From: a virus
Virus record (IMG/VR): IMGVR_UViG_3300005068_000143
Span: 1 to 23,875 of that record
Reading direction: 5' to 3' (one strand)
Length of the DNA stretch: 23,875 bases
Position 1 is the stretch's first letter. Each line of letters starts with the position of its first letter. Both the position numbers and the translations under genes were made by a program. Shown here piece after piece: positions 1-6,509 of this stretch. The notes beneath the pieces are model-generated. The model saw nothing but the letters and a program-made list of their open reading frames with translations. It was not told the DNA's origin and did no database searches.

Positions 1-2
1 GA

Positions 3-578
3 AATATTGCATGCCATAAAGACTATAAGATTATTAGTGATAAGATAGAATGCCAATATGGAGATAAGCACTCAAAAAATGTAATAATAAATTCAAAAGA
101 AGATTTACTAGGTATAACAAAGAATATATATAGGATACTTCAATTTATTAATTTTGCAGCTAAATTCTTCTTGTATGATAATATTGAGAAAGTACAACCT
201 TTTTATTCATTAATTAAAGAAAACACAGATAGTCGACCGGAAAATTGGCATTTACCATTTGTTACTGAATTATATACCAATGGATTTAAGGTAATTTCTA
301 TAGATCAGGATAATGTTACAGTAAAGGTTAAAGTGAAAAGTATTGTTTCTGATGACATTAAAAAAATAGCAGTACAATCAACAATTGTATTGTACAAGGT
401 ATGGAGTTATACTCTTTGTACCAAACTACAAGTTTCTTATTTGGATGAAAAGTCTAATGTTTTATTAAGCGTCGAAACATCTGATGATGTATGCAAACTT
501 ATCGCACAAGGAGAAAAGGATATTTACTATTTAGCAGACAAGATGAAAATATTATATTGTGATAACAGCATTAAGTAA
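3..578 (+). CDS. C-terminal part of an unrecognised protein (runs off left edge)
   Basis: The reading frame is open from base 3 with no stop before 576-578, so the gene almost certainly begins outside the window. The TTG at 171 is in frame but has no ribosome site and should not be taken as the start. The visible 191 residues are Lys/Asp/Ile-rich and mostly hydrophilic, with a hydrophobic stretch (I-L-Q-F-I-N-F-A-A-K-F-F-L) just before residue 57 and an alternating beta-strand pattern around V-T-V-K-V-K-V-K. There are no cysteine clusters and no nucleotide-binding motif. I do not recognise a family. It lies just before a putative SIR2-type defence pair on the same strand and could be part of that cassette or of the preceding one. 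Confidence 0.55.
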   Translation, partial: NIACHKDYKIISDKIECQYGDKHSKNVIINSKEDLLGITKNIYRILQFINFAAKFFLYDNIEKVQPFYSLIKENTDSRPENWHLPFVTELYTNGFKVISIDQDNVTVKVKVKSIVSDDIKKIAVQSTIVLYKVWSYTLCTKLQVSYLDEKSNVLLSVETSDDVCKLIAQGEKDIYYLADKMKILYCDNSIK

Positions 579-671
579 GAAATATTAGAGAGTGGTAAAG
601 ATTAAAAGTGGGATAAATATACCTAAATGGATTTGTGAAACAAGTTGAATTACATAAAGAGGTGGGATTTT

Positions 672-884
672 ATGATAAAGAATAACATAGAAGTCGATGT
701 TAAAGTTAAGTGTATAGAGAATGGAACCACCCAAGCACAGCTTGCGGAGGAGATAGAAACTACAAAGTCCTATGTTAATCGAGTTATAAAAAAACAGGAT
801 GGTGTGGTAAATAAGACCTTTGTGCAGATGATGGAGGCACTTGGGTATGATATAGAACTAATTTATGTGAAGAGGGATGAGTAG
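672..884 (+). CDS. small HTH (XRE-like) protein
   Basis: A 70-residue protein consisting almost only of a helix-turn-helix domain. Q-A-Q-L-A-E-E-I as helix 2, T-T-K-S-Y-V-N-R-V-I as recognition helix 3, then F-V-Q-M-M-E-A-L-G-Y as the closing helix. The ATG at 672 is chosen because GAGGTGGG ends about 6 bases upstream; an in-frame TTG at 645 has no ribosome site. It overlaps or abuts the following SIR2-like gene, so the two are probably co-transcribed and this is probably the autoregulator of the cassette. The C-terminus (D-I-E-L-I-Y-V) resembles the ends of antitoxin-type HTH proteins, so an antitoxin role is possible; this is inference. Confidence 0.75.
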   Translation: MIKNNIEVDVKVKCIENGTTQAQLAEEIETTKSYVNRVIKKQDGVVNKTFVQMMEALGYDIELIYVKRDE

Positions 885-2322
885 ATTAATGAAAAACATT
901 TTATTAGGGAACGGTGTTAATATTCAATTTGGTGGTGTGGCATACAGTAGTAATTTTATTATGAAAAGAATTAAATTTAGGGCTAAACTTGATTGTTATG
1001 ACGAACTATTTGGAAATGAACTTACTGGGAAAGAAATTATAAATCTGCTGGAAAATTTTGTTGAAGAAGCAAATAAAATTCGTATAGGAGAGTATGATTC
1101 TTTTGCTGTAGATGATGATACCAAAGATGCTTTAGGTGATTTTAAAGATTTTTATGTTTCATCAATAGATAATTCATATGATATAATGCTTGAAGATTGG
1201 TTCTTTGTTGTTCATATGTTCTTTTTAAAAAATATTGATTTAGAGGAAAACAGAAAAGATGCAATACAAGGATTTGAGCATCTAATACTTGATGCAATAT
1301 TTAATAGTGGAAAAATACAAGAAATATATATTAAAATGAACGAGAATAAAAAGGTTAGACGTTTTTTTCAAGCCTTTGATAATATATACACATTGAATTA
1401 TGATAATAATATTGAAAATTTAACACATAAAGAAGTTTATCATCTTCACGGAGATTTTTCTGTGTTAGCAAATAGTGAAAATAAAAATAATGTTTTAGGT
1501 TACATTAGGATGAAAGCAGGTGAAACAGTTGCTTTTGATGAAATGAAACATTGTTTTTGTAATGCACTTTTAAATTATAGTGGTAGATTAAAATACAAGG
1601 TTATAAATGACAATCATAAGTTAATAGCAGAGGCTGAAAACTTTGGAAATCGTTATGCAAATGACAAAGCATTTAAGGAGAATATAGAAAAGTTAAAGGA
1701 TACTAAGCCACTAGAATACGATATGATTATCACCAAAATAAGGCATCCGCAATTGAATATGGCTACAGAGTATTATTTTAATGATTTTTGTAAGATAGAA
1801 GGGGAATTAGTGCTTATAGGAATGTCCCCCAATAATGATGCACATATTTTTGATGGGATATTGAGCAATCAGAATATATCAAAAGTTATTTTCTATTATT
1901 ACGATAAAAAAGACAAGATATATATAGACAAACATTTTCCACCAGAATTATTTGAATGTAGAGAAGTAGGTAGGCTGTGGAGAACATTGGACTGTAAGCA
2001 AAAAATCTATAATTGTAATCATCCGCTACCGAGCAAAGACTTTGAAAAATTTCTTAATGTTTTCAATGCATTATCTTCTGATGTTATTTCTAAAGAAATG
2101 ATTATTAAAAAGATTAATCAGATTCCTAAATTTGAAATGGATAGGCTATGTGGATTAGTAAAACAAGATATGTTAATCAGGAATCCAAATCATAAAACGA
2201 CCAACGAAAAAGAGTTTTTGCAGCAAAATGCAAGCATAAGTTATATTGCATTGCAGGAAGGTGTATTGCCATCTGTATTGTATATGATTTGTGTAATAAA
2301 TTTTGATATTATTAAGGATTAA
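877..2322 (+). CDS. SIR2-like (putative NADase-fold) protein, candidate defence effector
   Basis: 481 residues. The N-terminus I-L-L-G-N-G-V-N-I (residues 8-16) fits the glycine-rich nucleotide loop of SIR2-like proteins. T-L-N-Y-D (172-176) matches the catalytic N-x-D strand, H-L-H-G-D (189-193) matches the conserved histidine-glycine, and L-V-L-I-G-M-S-P-N-N-D-A-H-I (311-324) matches the late G-x-S-x-x-D-x-H element. Together these support a SIR2_2-type fold; members in anti-phage systems deplete NAD+. AbiH-like proteins share parts of this pattern and are the main alternative. The last ~100 residues have no recognised domain. Start: ATG 877 overlaps the HTH gene by 8 bases but sits right against GAGGG; ATG 889 is the alternative (GAGG about 12 bases upstream). 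The gene is very AT-rich, as expected for horizontally acquired defence genes. Confidence 0.72.
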   Translation: MSRLMKNILLGNGVNIQFGGVAYSSNFIMKRIKFRAKLDCYDELFGNELTGKEIINLLENFVEEANKIRIGEYDSFAVDDDTKDALGDFKDFYVSSIDNSYDIMLEDWFFVVHMFFLKNIDLEENRKDAIQGFEHLILDAIFNSGKIQEIYIKMNENKKVRRFFQAFDNIYTLNYDNNIENLTHKEVYHLHGDFSVLANSENKNNVLGYIRMKAGETVAFDEMKHCFCNALLNYSGRLKYKVINDNHKLIAEAENFGNRYANDKAFKENIEKLKDTKPLEYDMIITKIRHPQLNMATEYYFNDFCKIEGELVLIGMSPNNDAHIFDGILSNQNISKVIFYYYDKKDKIYIDKHFPPELFECREVGRLWRTLDCKQKIYNCNHPLPSKDFEKFLNVFNALSSDVISKEMIIKKINQIPKFEMDRLCGLVKQDMLIRNPNHKTTNEKEFLQQNASISYIALQEGVLPSVLYMICVINFDIIKD

Positions 2323-2345
2323 AAATTTGAATAGGAGAAGTACAA

Positions 2346-2939
2346 ATGGCAGATGTATATAAATTTAAAGTGAGGCTATGCGAATTAGAAAATGTGATAT
2401 GGAGAGATATAGAGATTACTTCTGTTTCCAGTGTTGCAAAATTGGGATATGCAGTATTGGCTGCATTTGAAAGCACAGCAAGTCATTTGTTTAATATAAG
2501 GCACAACGGAAAGCGTTATGAAATTGTATTTGAAGAGGATGATTTTGGTGATGAACCAGCAATTAACCCTATTAATACTAAGCTTTCGACTCTAAACCTT
2601 GGCATTGGAGATGAGTTAAGTATGGAATATGACTATGGTGCAGACTGGGAATTTAAGATAGAATTATTGTCTATAACTGATATGAAACGTGGAGCAGGAA
2701 CACATTATCCATATGTTACTGATGGAAAAGGTAGAGGAATTATTGAAGATGCTTCGCCTTATGAACTTGTTGAAATCGTTGGGAAGACAGATAGAGAGGG
2801 CGCCTTACCTAAAATAATGGATATGTATTCAGGTAAAGAAGTTCTATGGGATTATAGAAAATTTGACTTAGAGTATTGCAATGTGTTTTTTAAAGATAAT
2901 GTATGGAAAATGCAGTGTGCATATGAACAGTATGAGTAA
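2346..2939 (+). CDS. plasmid pRiA4b ORF-3-like family protein
   Basis: 197 residues that match my recollection of the pRiA4b ORF-3 / IS1096 passenger family: the opening Y-K-F-K-V-R-L-C-E-L-E-N-V-I-W-R-D-I-E-I, the central S-H-L-F-N-I-R, the strand-turn D-Y-G-A-D-W-E-F-K-I-E-L (residues 96-107), and the ending W-D-Y-R-K-F-D-L-E-Y-C-N. The biochemical function is not known. AGGAG lies 8 bases before the ATG, and only 23 bases separate it from the SIR2-like gene, so it belongs to the same transcription unit. Members are often found on plasmids, insertion elements and in accessory islands, which fits this context. Whether it is a working partner of the SIR2-like protein or a passenger cannot be told from sequence. 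Confidence 0.75.
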   Translation: MADVYKFKVRLCELENVIWRDIEITSVSSVAKLGYAVLAAFESTASHLFNIRHNGKRYEIVFEEDDFGDEPAINPINTKLSTLNLGIGDELSMEYDYGADWEFKIELLSITDMKRGAGTHYPYVTDGKGRGIIEDASPYELVEIVGKTDREGALPKIMDMYSGKEVLWDYRKFDLEYCNVFFKDNVWKMQCAYEQYE

Positions 2940-3080
2940 TAAGCAATTAATAGATTTATTCCCTACAACACGCACGGGTTGAGTTATTCATTCTTTTGAA
3001 TGGCACTTAAAAATCGTTTTAGTGAATAGAAAACACTGATGAAATCTACATATTTACTCTATCCCAGGTATCTAGACGGA

Positions 3081-3154
3081 AGGGATAAAATGCCCCTTGA
3101 CTTATTTACTAAAACTATAAGGGTTGAGTATTGAAACTGCTGATACTCTCGTGC
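3081..3154 (+). repeat. element-end repeat, copy 1
   Basis: Shares blocks in the same order with 8982-9056: AGGGRTAAAA, TGCCCY, TGAC, TATT, AAAAC, GGGTTGAGTAT and ATACTCTC, ending six bases before a CAYGT core. An inverted repeat GAGTAT (3126-3131) / ATACTC (3143-3148) with an 11-base loop is kept although the loop differs between copies. I interpret it as the right end of an integrated element abutting a rumA-type attachment core. Confidence 0.6.
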
Positions 3155-3199
3155 CATGTGGAAACTGTCTGCTTACTATCGCGTAAAGCCCCAGTTTAA
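3155..3199 (+). pseudogene. rumA/rlmCD 3'-end fragment A (attachment-site remnant)
   Basis: Translation from the CAT at 3155 gives H-V-E-T-V-C-L-L-S-R-K-A-P-V and a stop. H-V-E-T-V-x-L-L-S is the conserved motif near the C-terminus of RumA/RlmCD 23S rRNA (uracil-5)-methyltransferases. The frame is not preceded by methyltransferase sequence; the upstream DNA is the repeated element end. This is what an attR junction leaves when an element integrates inside the 3' end of rumA. The identification is by motif recall, not by alignment. Confidence 0.55.
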
Positions 3200-3219
3200 G
3201 CGGGGTTCAGGGCTTTTTT
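3185..3219 (+). terminator. intrinsic terminator after rumA fragment A
   Basis: AAAGCCC (3185-3191) pairs with GGGCTTT (3210-3216), followed by a T run to 3219. An inner CCCC/GGGG pairing (3189-3192 with 3202-3205) is an alternative. It would end transcription from cassette 1. Confidence 0.7.
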
Positions 3220-3271
3220 GAAGAATATGTACCTGTGTTTTTATTTGATAAAAATGTGAGCAAAAACGCAG

Positions 3272-3311
3272 GGGGGTAAAAATTCTAAAATGAGCCAAGA
3301 CGTGCGCGAAT
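3272..3311 (+). repeat. 40-bp two-block motif, copy 1
   Basis: GGGGGTAAAAATT, 15 unconserved bases, then ACGTGCGCGAAT. The same two blocks with the same 15-base spacing recur at 6010-6049 (31 of 40 positions identical without gaps). The second copy directly abuts a rumA-type core, so this is probably an element terminus or recombinase binding site. Confidence 0.6.
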
Positions 3312-3426
3312 AGTATAAGTTTTTGGGTGAAAAATGGCCCGAAATTAGCGGAAAAATGGTCAAAAAAATGTTCGCGCAAACTGGGGGATGTCGTTTTTGG
3401 GAACAGATTTTAAAGGAGTGTAATCT

Positions 3427-4971
3427 ATGTTTACATTTGGTTTTTCGTATGTTGGAGTGATTTATCTGTTAATGCTCTTCATACCTAATATAATTTGGGC
3501 GAAGAATCAGCCGAAAGGTTATGATGCCTCAGATGAAAATAAGATTCTTGGTATTTTTGAAAGAATAGGAGAAATCCTGTGTACGTGCTGTGCTTTGATT
3601 TTTTCGGATTTTAATTTGCATGCGACAAAATGGATAGTATGGCTAGGAATATCATTTTTATTAATGATTATTTATGAAATGTATTGGATTTGTTATTTTA
3701 AATCCGAAAAGACGTTAGAAGATTTTTATAAACCGCTTTTTGGAATATCTGTTCCAGGCGCATCACTTCCGGTTATAGCATTTTTTATTTTAGGTATATA
3801 CGGAAGTAATATGTTTATGATTATTTCAAGTATTATTCTCGGAATAGGACATATTGGAATTCATAAAGGCCACCTAAAAAAATTAAATCTGCCCAAAAGA
3901 AAGCTTGGATATCGAATTATAAAAGGTATTGCACTTTCTATTATCAGTTTGGTTTTGATTGTGATCTCTTTTTTTATAGGTGCACGAAATATTAACTATT
4001 TTAATCATTATCAATTAATTCAAAATGGTGTGGATGAGGGAATCTATGTAGAAATAGGCGGACAAGAGCAGTATTTATTGGTAAGAGGTGCAGATAAAAG
4101 CAATCCTGTAATCATCTTTTTACATGGTGGTCCATCAAGCCCAGAAAGCTACGTGAATTATGCGTGGGTAGATGATTTGCTGGATGATTATACTGTTGTC
4201 GATTGGGACCAGCGAGGATGTGGCCGGACATATATGAAGAATTGTGGTATCGATCCCAATAATAACTCAGCTACATACGAGCAAGCTTTGAAGGATTTAG
4301 ACGAGCTTGTTGATTACGCGTGTGAGCGATTTGATAAGGAGCAGGTTATTATTGTTGGTCACTCTTATGGAACAGTTTTAGCAGCTAATTATATTGAAAA
4401 ACATCCTGATAAGGTTTTGTCATATGTAGCAATTGCTCAGGTTGTTTCAATGGATATCAATAATAGATATTTAGCAGAGCAGGCAATTTCTAATGCAAAG
4501 TTAGCTGGAGAGGATGATTCGGAATTACAAAAAGTGTTGGAAGATTATAATGAAAATCCTTGCGTGGCAACAACAATGTCTTTAAGGCAGGAGATATTTA
4601 CACACTTGGAAGATCCACTACCAGAAAAATCCACATGGTTGGCACTTGCTTCTCCTTATATGGGAACGGCAGATTTCGATTGGTTTTTGAAACAGCTTAA
4701 GCCGCTAGATGAATATATTGAACTAAATAGACAGTTATATGATTCATTATTGGACTTCAATTTATATGATGTAAATATCCCTAAAAATATTTCTGTAACA
4801 TTTATTTCAGGTTCATTAGATTACGCTTGCCCAGTTCAAACGATTGAGGATTACATAAATGTAGGTGGCATTAATGGCTCTCTTAATATTATTGATGAGT
4901 GTGGTCATAATGTTCAGTATACCAAGCCACATGATGTGAGTAAGATTATTAAAGATTTCTTGTCGAAATAA
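3427..4971 (+). CDS. membrane-anchored alpha/beta hydrolase (prolyl iminopeptidase-like)
   Basis: 514 residues. The first ~185 residues are a membrane region with hydrophobic segments near 4-24, 68-90, 112-147 and 165-185. The rest is an alpha/beta hydrolase: oxyanion motif H-G-G-P (233-236), D-W-D-Q-R-G-C-G-R-T (259-268), nucleophile elbow G-H-S-Y-G with Ser313, acid Asp465 in S-G-S-L-D-Y, and His494 in E-C-G-H-N. The triad is complete, and H-G-G-P plus D-Q-R-G is characteristic of the S33 prolyl iminopeptidase group. The catalytic domain is predicted to be tethered to the membrane. AAAGGAG lies about 8 bases before the ATG. The substrate is unknown; lipase/esterase activity is the alternative. 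The partner downstream is the XRE-LPD3 gene, 52 bases away. Confidence 0.8.
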   Translation: MFTFGFSYVGVIYLLMLFIPNIIWAKNQPKGYDASDENKILGIFERIGEILCTCCALIFSDFNLHATKWIVWLGISFLLMIIYEMYWICYFKSEKTLEDFYKPLFGISVPGASLPVIAFFILGIYGSNMFMIISSIILGIGHIGIHKGHLKKLNLPKRKLGYRIIKGIALSIISLVLIVISFFIGARNINYFNHYQLIQNGVDEGIYVEIGGQEQYLLVRGADKSNPVIIFLHGGPSSPESYVNYAWVDDLLDDYTVVDWDQRGCGRTYMKNCGIDPNNNSATYEQALKDLDELVDYACERFDKEQVIIVGHSYGTVLAANYIEKHPDKVLSYVAIAQVVSMDINNRYLAEQAISNAKLAGEDDSELQKVLEDYNENPCVATTMSLRQEIFTHLEDPLPEKSTWLALASPYMGTADFDWFLKQLKPLDEYIELNRQLYDSLLDFNLYDVNIPKNISVTFISGSLDYACPVQTIEDYINVGGINGSLNIIDECGHNVQYTKPHDVSKIIKDFLSK

Positions 4972-5025
4972 AAATAATATGATACAATATCCGAAAATGC
5001 GGAATAATAAGAGGCGTTGTATCAT
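4960..5025 (+). promoter_or_regulatory. promoter with overlapping inverted repeat (probable operator)
   Basis: TTGTCG (4960-4965), a 17-base spacer and TACAAT (4983-4988) form a plausible sigma-A promoter inside the end of the hydrolase gene. ATGATACAA (4979-4987) overlaps the -10 and is exactly inverted as TTGTATCAT (5017-5025), which overlaps the start codon of the next gene; between them lies TCCG/CGGA. This suits autorepression by the XRE domain it precedes, or a leader hairpin hiding the ribosome site. Confidence 0.45.
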
Positions 5026-5887
5026 GAATATATATGAAAAAATCTTTGCCAGACTAGAAGAATTACATATGAGCCAGATTGAATTATCTCGTAGAACTGG
5101 TATTGCTACGAGTACCATCAGTGACTGGCGTAAGAAAAAGATTAATCCACAGGCAGATAAGTTAGTTGCTATTTGTAAGGCGCTTGATATATCACTTGTG
5201 GATTTGCTTTGTGATGAGGAAGATAAAAAGAACACGACTTTGACAGTAGATTATGCGTTAGATGAACAAACTATAATCAATCACATTGAAAATTCTTCAG
5301 TTGAAACGAAAAGAAGAATTGTAAGTTACTTTGAACAGTGGATATTGAAAAGCTGCACAAATTTGCCTACGGGAAATGTTTCAATAATTACAGATGCAGA
5401 AGGAAATAAGGTAGTTGTAATAAATGATCTTAGATTTAAACGAAGCAAAAAGGTTGATTGGAATACAGTAGAGAATTATTTAAAAGAGTATATCGGGGAG
5501 TGTACTGAGATTCTCGATACAAACGAGATGGTTTATATTGGAAGTGATTTTCCAGATGAGTATGCACATTCAAAGGATACCAAGGTGCTAAGAGGTCCCA
5601 ATGAATATGCGAAGGCAAATGTGTCCGGTGCAATTAAGGAACTAATCAAAATTGCTACAAATAAAGCATTTTCAGAGAATCATAAAGATAAGCATAATAG
5701 CAAGGCTAAATATGGATGGTATCGTTACGATACTAGGTTTGCTATTCCAAAGTATGATAATGCTGGCGAGCTAGCGGGATATAATATTTTTAAGGGTAGA
5801 CTTGTAATAAGACATGCCCAGGATGGTAAGCTTTACCTATATGATATTTTGAGAATAAAAAAAGAAACGAGTGAGCCGCTTGAGTAA
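5024..5887 (+). CDS. XRE helix-turn-helix fused to a putative LPD3/BECR-type domain
   Basis: 287 residues from the ATG at 5024 (an in-frame ATG at 4979 lies in the operator and lacks a ribosome site). Residues 1-65 are a standard Cro/CI HTH: M-S-Q-I-E-L-S-R-R-T-G-I-A-T-S-T-I-S-D-W, ending D-L-L-C-D-E-E. Residues ~65-145 are a linker with F-E-Q-W. The C-terminal ~140 residues contain S-D-F-P-D-E-Y, T-K-V-L-R-G, K-A-K(A)-N, A-K-Y-G-W-Y-R-Y-D-T-R-F, Y-N-I-F-K-G-R-L-V-I-R-H and L-Y-L-Y-D-I-L-R-I-K-K-E-T. I recognise this pattern from LPD3-type domains in large polyvalent and MuF phage proteins, placed in the Barnase-EndoU-ColicinE5-RelE fold group. A stand-alone HTH-plus-LPD3 protein would look like a self-regulated nuclease or its decoy. 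The assignment is from memory. Confidence 0.65.
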   Translation: MNIYEKIFARLEELHMSQIELSRRTGIATSTISDWRKKKINPQADKLVAICKALDISLVDLLCDEEDKKNTTLTVDYALDEQTIINHIENSSVETKRRIVSYFEQWILKSCTNLPTGNVSIITDAEGNKVVVINDLRFKRSKKVDWNTVENYLKEYIGECTEILDTNEMVYIGSDFPDEYAHSKDTKVLRGPNEYAKANVSGAIKELIKIATNKAFSENHKDKHNSKAKYGWYRYDTRFAIPKYDNAGELAGYNIFKGRLVIRHAQDGKLYLYDILRIKKETSEPLE

Positions 5888-5984
5888 AAACTGTACGGTT
5901 GTAAAACTCATTTCTTGTTTAGTATATTACAATAAAAATGTTTTGATGTCAATCCGAATACTCGAAATATTTGGACATACAGAA

Positions 5985-6017
5985 GATATCGAGACTGTCA
6001 TACTTTTACGGGGGTAA
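5985..6017 (+). pseudogene. rumA/rlmCD 3'-end fragment B (degenerate)
   Basis: From GAT at 5985 the frame reads D-I-E-T-V-I-L-L-R-G and a stop; nucleotides GAGACTGT and CTTTT align with fragment C 90 bp downstream (GAGACGGT, CTTTT). It runs straight into the 40-bp motif, as expected for an attL-type junction where an element end follows the core. Confidence 0.4.
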
Positions 6018-6049
6018 AAATTGCAAAAATCACTAGAACGTGCGCGAAT
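6010..6049 (+). repeat. 40-bp two-block motif, copy 2
   Basis: GGGGGTAAAAATT and ACGTGCGCGAAT separated by 15 bases, exactly as at 3272-3311. Here it begins inside the last codons of rumA fragment B. Confidence 0.6.
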
Positions 6050-6074
6050 GTTAATGCAAAGTAAAGTTTCAATG

Positions 6075-6194
6075 CATGTGGAGACGGTTGTTCTTTTGTC
6101 CCAACAAAAAGCTAGTAATCATATTGAGGTAAATTAGGACTTGGACGAGATTGGTGTGACTAGTGCTTACTTAATTTATTATGGAATCAATTGA
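6075..6194 (+). pseudogene. rumA/rlmCD 3'-end fragment C (longest, with decayed C-terminal extension)
   Basis: From CAT at 6075 the frame reads H-V-E-T-V-V-L-L-S-Q-Q-K-A-S-N-H-I-E-V-N, a stop at 6135-6137, then in the same frame D-L-D-E-I-G-V-T-S-A-Y-L. Clostridial RlmCD/RumA proteins continue after H-V-E-T-V with an H-I-E-V-x-x-(D/N)-L-D-E-(L/M)-D-x-T-(S/A)-A-type segment, so this is a decayed longer fragment of the host gene. It is the best evidence that the core really derives from rumA. It lacks all upstream methyltransferase motifs. Confidence 0.6.
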
Positions 6195-6263
6195 AGAATA
6201 TAAAACTGTGTTTTTGCCCAATAATATGAAATTTTCACTGGAAAATAGAAAGAGTGTTAAGTC

Positions 6264-6311
6264 AAATACCTGATTGCGGAATACTGAAAATGTGTGCTAT
6301 CAGGTATTTTT
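6264..6311 (+). terminator. intrinsic terminator
   Basis: AAATACCTGAT (6264-6274) is a perfect 11-bp complement of ATCAGGTATTT (6299-6309) with a 24-base loop and a T run to 6311. It separates the rumA fragment from the GT promoter. Confidence 0.75.
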
Positions 6312-6356
6312 AATGCGCTGATAAATCATACAGCGCTGGAATTAAGTTGTCCCGCT

Positions 6357-6385
6357 TTGACAATAAATGTTCAATCAGTTACAAT
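6357..6385 (+). promoter_or_regulatory. strong sigma-A promoter
   Basis: TTGACA (6357-6362), 17-base spacer, TACAAT (6380-6385). It points toward the glycosyltransferase genes, but a terminator begins about 20 bases downstream. Confidence 0.65.
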
Positions 6386-6406
6386 AGAAATATATGTTCG
6401 TGTAAA

Positions 6407-6438
6407 AAAAAGCCCTCTTCGAAAAGAGAGGGCTTTTT
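6407..6438 (+). terminator. terminator/attenuator in the GT leader
   Basis: AAAAAGCCCTCT (6407-6418) pairs with AGAGGGCTTTTT (6427-6438), loop of 8. As it lies between the promoter at 6357 and the GT4 gene, it would cut the transcript to ~45 nt unless read through; it may work in both directions. Confidence 0.75.
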
Positions 6439-6509
6439 ATTAGATTTGATTCAACAATTTTTAATTTAAGAAAATTAGTAATCAATCCTTATAGAAGAAA
6501 GGAATTATG

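Larger units (their letters stand above)
2940..3426. other. 487-bp gene-free boundary region between cassettes 1 and 2
   Basis: No credible gene on either strand. In order it holds an unremarkable AT-rich stretch (2940-3080), a conserved element-end sequence (3081-3154), a rumA 3'-end fragment with a terminator (3155-3219), a 40-bp shared motif (3272-3311), and an 8-bp inverted repeat TGCGCGAA (3303-3310) / TTCGCGCA (3371-3378). The last ~50 bases lead into the ribosome site of the hydrolase gene. Confidence 0.6.
5888..6509. other. 622-bp gene-free boundary region between cassettes 2 and 3
   Basis: No intact gene. It holds two rumA 3'-end fragments 90 bp apart (5985 and 6075), the second copy of the 40-bp motif between them (6010-6049), a terminator (6264-6311), a strong promoter (6357-6385), a second terminator (6407-6438) and the ribosome site AAAGGA for the GT4 gene. 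Nothing else is recognisable in 5888-5984. Confidence 0.6.

Noticed and set aside
877-2322. AbiH rather than SIR2-like
   Set aside because: N-Y-D and G-x-S-x-x-D-x-H fit SIR2-like proteins better than the N-Y-T pattern I recall for AbiH, but the alternative is kept in the annotation.
2990-3015. Small hairpin CATTC-TTTT-GAATG
   Set aside because: A 5-bp stem without a following T run; too weak to call a terminator.
3176-3379. Leftward 67-codon reading frame
   Set aside because: It covers the terminator, the shared 40-bp motif and an inverted repeat; it has no ribosome site and an Phe/His-rich composition typical of antisense to A-rich DNA.
4816-5235. Leftward 139-codon frame
   Set aside because: It is antisense to the conserved end of the hydrolase and the HTH start, both of which have clear family motifs.
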